Positions 57,001-62,516 of a DNA stretch of 64,000 nucleotides are shown in pieces. A model generated the notes under the pieces. That model was not told where the DNA came from. It made no database searches and saw nothing but the letters and a program-made list of their open reading frames with translations. A program made the translations under genes and the position numbers. Positions within the stretch are counted from its first letter, which is position 1. The number at the start of each line of letters is the position of its first letter. Source of the stretch: Strongylocentrotus purpuratus (lineage: Eukaryota; Echinodermata; Echinoidea; Camarodonta; Strongylocentrotidae); assembly GCF_000002235.5 (NCBI RefSeq), contig NW_022145606.1:51047833-51111832 (forward strand), in the 5' to 3' direction.

Positions 57001-60000
57001 GCATATTCATAATTCCTGCAAAGTTCTACAGATTTTGATGTTGGCTGCAAAAGGGACATACAATCTTTAATACCTGCGGTGGAGAGTGGCAAATGTAGAT
57101 TTACGTCTTGCCAAAGGACATTAGTGCCACGTCGGGAGTCGAACCCCGTACCTTGTGATCTGCAGTCGAGTGACTTATCCACTAGACCACAACACCTCTA
57201 CCCTTGTGACTGCCATGTTCACATCTTACTTAGATCAGTGAGTGAAAGCCTATTGTTCTGCAGATCTTCTGACCCTAAATACACCCCTACACGGCTAAGG
57301 CCGCATTTGATTTGCGAGTAAACATTCGTCACAGATTCGAGCGATGCGCAATGTGAAAAATATGCACATGACGCATGCGCATCCCCCAGCGCGTATAATT
57401 ATATCCTTGCAAATTTGTTTACATTCCTCACAATATCCATATTTACTCGCAAGTTAAAATGGCGCCCGTGTTGGCGCATGCGCACTCTTGTGACCGCGAA
57501 AGGGTGTATTGGGGACCCTTTCACGTTTCCCGCCTTTATTAGTCGCTCACCATTAACACAGAGACCCCGGATGTACCCATGTAGTACCAGAATTGAAAGC
57601 ATCTCCCATCAGCGTCTGTAGAATCTAGATAACCGGTTTCTACTATTCCTGTCAGGCTATTGGATGTCAGAGATGACAGATCAGCGAAGAGCATGTGGCC
57701 TGAATGCAAATAAAGAGAGAGAGAGAGAAAAGCACGAGGTGCAACGTGAGCACAAGGTATGATGCGAACACGTGTGGTGCTTCGTCAGCAATAGGGACTT
57801 TTAGATTCTGCACGACGAGAACGCGAATTGCCCATTTAAGGCAATGTGACGTCACTGCCAGTGCCTTAAAAGGACGTCACATTGCCTTAAAAGGGCAGTC
57901 CACGTTCTCGTCGTGCAGAATCTAAAAGTCCCTAGTGTGTGCGTTGAACAAACGAATGGCGCCTGGTTGAAACGCCAGGGAGTTTAAAATGCGCACACAT
58001 TGGTCCATATCCTACTTATTTATTTAAAGATAAAGTTGAGTTCTGGGGAGAGGGGAAAATAGTTTGTGAGCGTCACCATTCTTATTATGCAAGTTTGGAA
58101 GAACATCAGATAAAAAAAATGTCCCTGAAAAGCATGGCTCTTTAAATGCCTTTATATTTTAGGTATGACAAATTAGTAACAGCTTAAAAATGAGGCCCGT
58201 TTGTGTACATGTTTGTGTAGTCCCATATACACCAATACTGGGCCAAATTTCTTATCATTTTGATGATTCAACAACCATGCAGTACACACCAATACTTATA
58301 TGCTATATGAGCAACTTTTTCTGATCGATTCCACACTATTTCTCTTACAGTACAATCGCATGACCAACACTCAACTTTATTTTTTAATCTAAACTCGGGT
58401 ATAGGGTACCGTGTAGCAAAGGAACAGTTAGACTTCAGACTAATAACATCCACTTTTAAACCTGATTTTGGAACAAAAGCTTAAGCCCAGGGTCGGGTTT
58501 CAAGTCTATCAGGCTACAGGGAAATTACTCTATTTGAAAGGCAAATTATTATTATTATTATTATTACAAAGTCCGTTAGTGGTAAATGGATCTATGAATG
58601 GTCAATGGCTGTTTGAAAATGGTGTGGTGCGAACTTAAAAATGACATACTACGCCCCCCCCCCCTCCCACCTACTCACACAACAACATAACAATAATAAT
58701 AATAAAAGAAACTTTAACAGGGGCAAATATCTGTAGTTACATGTTTCTTGGCTCTTAAAAGCAGACAATTTGACACCGGTGTGTCCAGAAGTCTGGCATG
58801 TGTGGCGTATATAGCCCGAAAAGGGGCGAATTAGCCCCTTATGCCCACCCCCCCCCCCCCCCACTCCCCTCCGGCCCCTGCAGCCCCTGATCTTCTTGTG
58901 GCATTATCCTACCTTCAGCACTGTTGTAGGTGACGTCAGTTGGCGGTATCGACCCGCCAGAGTTTGCCTCTACCAGGGTCCAGTCGAAGTCGCTCCCAGA
59001 GCCAGGGATGTAGCTGCAATCATCGTTCTCAAAGGTACATTGATCTAGAGATCGAGTATTATTAAAATACACGGAATATCAGGAAAAATACATAGGAAAC
59101 GTGAAGTGTAGACAACATACAATTCACATGATTAACCTTAGTTTGTGAATTAAATGGAGAGAATTGAATTAAGTTCAAGCAAAGTTATCATGTAAACATG
59201 CAAAGACGCTATTCATCGACACTCAAGAGATAAGTATTCAACAATAGAAATGCTCGTCAAAGTATATCATTATAACCTCATAATTATATATGAAGTGTTA
59301 TTCATTAAAGCCCCACTGTACTACTTGTAGCTACTTGCTCCCTCTATATAGAAAACAATGCATAAGCGGTGCCCGTTGGTCCCCAATGATCCTCTTTTTC
59401 TTATGTTAATTGAGAACCCCTCTGTCAGTGACCACGCTAATCCCTCTATTCCATTCTGGTCAAACTAGTGCAGAGGGGCTTTAAAACAATAGACATGAAT
59501 AATGAAGGTTGAAGATATGTTGATTAGTTGGAGCTTAATTTCCCGAAACCACAAGCCCTTGCGGTTAAGGTATTTAATTCAATGTACATATATTTCTTTT
59601 CCACACATGAAATGAAACAGAATAACATGTATAAATGTGCAAAGCATGGATGATAATCGGTCTAAACAAATTTACAATAGATAAATGTGCAACGTGACTT
59701 GGATAATAAAGAACAAACGTCTTCCTAAGCTTTTCCATAATTTAGGAGAAGTTGCATAATAATTCGATTTTCGAAAACAAGAAAAGAAAATTAAGAAGGA
59801 AACAAATGTTTGTAAATTTAGAGGCCGACGCAGGCGCGTACGCAGGGGGGGGGGAGGGGTTTAGGGGGTTAACCCCCCCCCCCTTTGGTAATTTTATGTA
59901 TGTAAACCCCCCTAAAAAACCTAAAACCCCCCCCCCCCTTTCTTTTTCTTTTTTTTTTTTTTTTTATAAAAAAAAAATTATGCCCACAGCCGACATTATT

Positions 60001-60076
60001 AGCCGCTTATTCAGCGGCTGACTGAGTCGTTGCGAAATTTTCGGACCAAAAAAAAAAAGAAAAAAAGTGACCTCTT

Positions 60077-60109
<33 letters not shown>

Positions 60110-62485
60110 TTGAAAAAAATCCTGCGTACGCGCCTGGGCCGACGTATAGAAGCGAAAGGCTTGTAAATTGAAGGCATTGTAGGCTTAATTATCAGTTTGT
60201 TTTTGTGTGTGTTTGTTGCATTAATGCCAGAAAGAATTATGTTCGCATTGAGAATACACCCGCCCACCCCTTACACACAAATACTACTTGTTAATGAGTT
60301 TAATCTAATACCTTATAAAACCATATGTTTCATATACTTACCTGGCGTTTTGCATTTGCCGTCATGGAATACAATGTCATCTAGTGCAACTTCCGCCGTG
60401 CTAGAATACGAGGTTTCTACTTCAAAGGTAACCTGTATAACATGACACACGAATGAAAGTACTTACATAATATTGTCTTGTTTTTCTTTTAGAATGGAAC
60501 TCAAAACACATAGTGTAAAAATCCATTATTATGACACGAAATGGTATGCATGGGTGAATTACCGTTTGGTCTGCACCCAGTCCGTCTGCTACCCAATTAA
60601 TCTATTCTCAGATGGTCTACACCCAGTCCGTCTACTACCCAATTAATCTATTCTCAGATGGTCTACACCCAGTCCGTCTACTATCCAATTAAGCTATTCT
60701 CAGATGGTCTACACCCAGCCCGTCTACTACCCAATTAATCTATTCTCAGATGGTCTACACCCAGTCCGTCTACTACCCAATTAATCTATTCTCAGATGGT
60801 CTACACCCAGTCCGTCTACTATCCAATTAAGCTATTCTCAGATGGTCTACACCCAGCCCGTCTACTACCCAATTAATCTATTCTCAGATAGTCTACACCC
60901 AGTCATTCTACTACCCACATGGTCTAATAATCATTTAGGCTAATAGTCATTTTGTTTCATTTCCATTTGGTCTAATCTTCAATGAATCTACTACCCATTT
61001 GGTCTATTGCTCGTTTAGTCTAATTTTCAGTCGGTCTAATTCCCAGGTTGTCTAATGTCCATTTGGTCTACTATCTATATCGTCTAATAATCATTTAATC
61101 ATAAATAATAACAATCATCACTGAGTATAATACTGATAATAATATTGGATTCTTACATAGCGCACGTACCCACTTAGACCAAAAGCTTCAGTCTCTATAT
61201 CGTCGGTTGTTCTACTGAGACTACGTCTGGCTCCACTAATATCCGGAGGTCTAGTGGAGCCAGACGTAGTCTCAGTGGAACAACCGACGATATAGAGACT
61301 GAAGCTTTCGGTCTAGTACCCACTTTGCAAGGTGCTCAAGGCGCTCCAACATTACCCGGCTATGATAGGCTGCCGATTTCGGCGCTCACAGCATTCAAGG
61401 AATTCCTTCCTACTGGTACCCGTTTAACACCTGGGTGGAGAGTGGCAAGTGTAGATTAATTTCTTGCCAAATGATATTAGTGCCGCGTCGGGACTCGAAC
61501 CGCGGACCCTGTGATCCTCAGTCCGACGACTTATCCACTAGGCACTAGGTAATAAACCATTAGCACGTACCTGGTAATAGTCTGTGTCTGTGAAGTGTAT
61601 AAGGACTTGATTCCATTGAGGGCCACGTGACTGATCTTCCTGCCACATGACATCCTCCTGATCGCTGGGACCAACGATCCATTTATAGACTGTTATCGTT
61701 TCATAGAAGGTACCGGACATGTAATACCAAAACTCCATACACGTTCCGTTGTCATCAGAGTTGAGAATGGTGTCGGATACCAGTCTGGCTGTGTTATAGG
61801 AGCCCTCATCAATAGGCTCCACATATATGTAGTAACCTTTGCATGGAAAATAAAGAAGTTCAAATGTTTCCAGAATGGAATGAAAAAAGAAGATACAAAC
61901 AAAAAAGGCATTGCGTCCTCTTTTTACGAAGTGACGGATAACGTTTTTCCCAAAATGTTCAAATGTCTGTTTTACCAATATGTAGACATCATTCCTTCAT
62001 TCATATCTTTCACCTCACCAAAGATTGGTACTCAATCCGTCACCTAAACACAATGTCACATTTTTACGAAGTTACGGCCGGTTATGAGTCAATTTCTTTC
62101 CATCGCAGATCATTGTTCTGGTTTTCAAGAAGACACAGTTTGATTACGTAACTGGACAACTTGCGCATGAATAAGGTTGGAATTACTAATCTCCTGTGGA
62201 TCCTCGATGACAAGTCATAAAATAAAGTAATAAAATCTACACTCTCTAGTATCCCTCATGTTCCTCCCTCCTTTATCTCTCTCTCTGTTCTTCTTCTTCT
62301 TCTCCCTTCTATTTGCTTGTCTATCACCTGTATCCTATTCAGTTTATCCCTATTGTTCCTGTATCGGAAGTGTCGCGTATCAGGACAATTGCCCCCTAAA
62401 CAATCGACCCACCCCGAGGACAATTACCCCCTTAGAAGACGATTGACTAAATATATCACGTGCGGGTCCCCCCGCCCCCCCCCCA

Positions 62486-62516
<31 letters not shown>

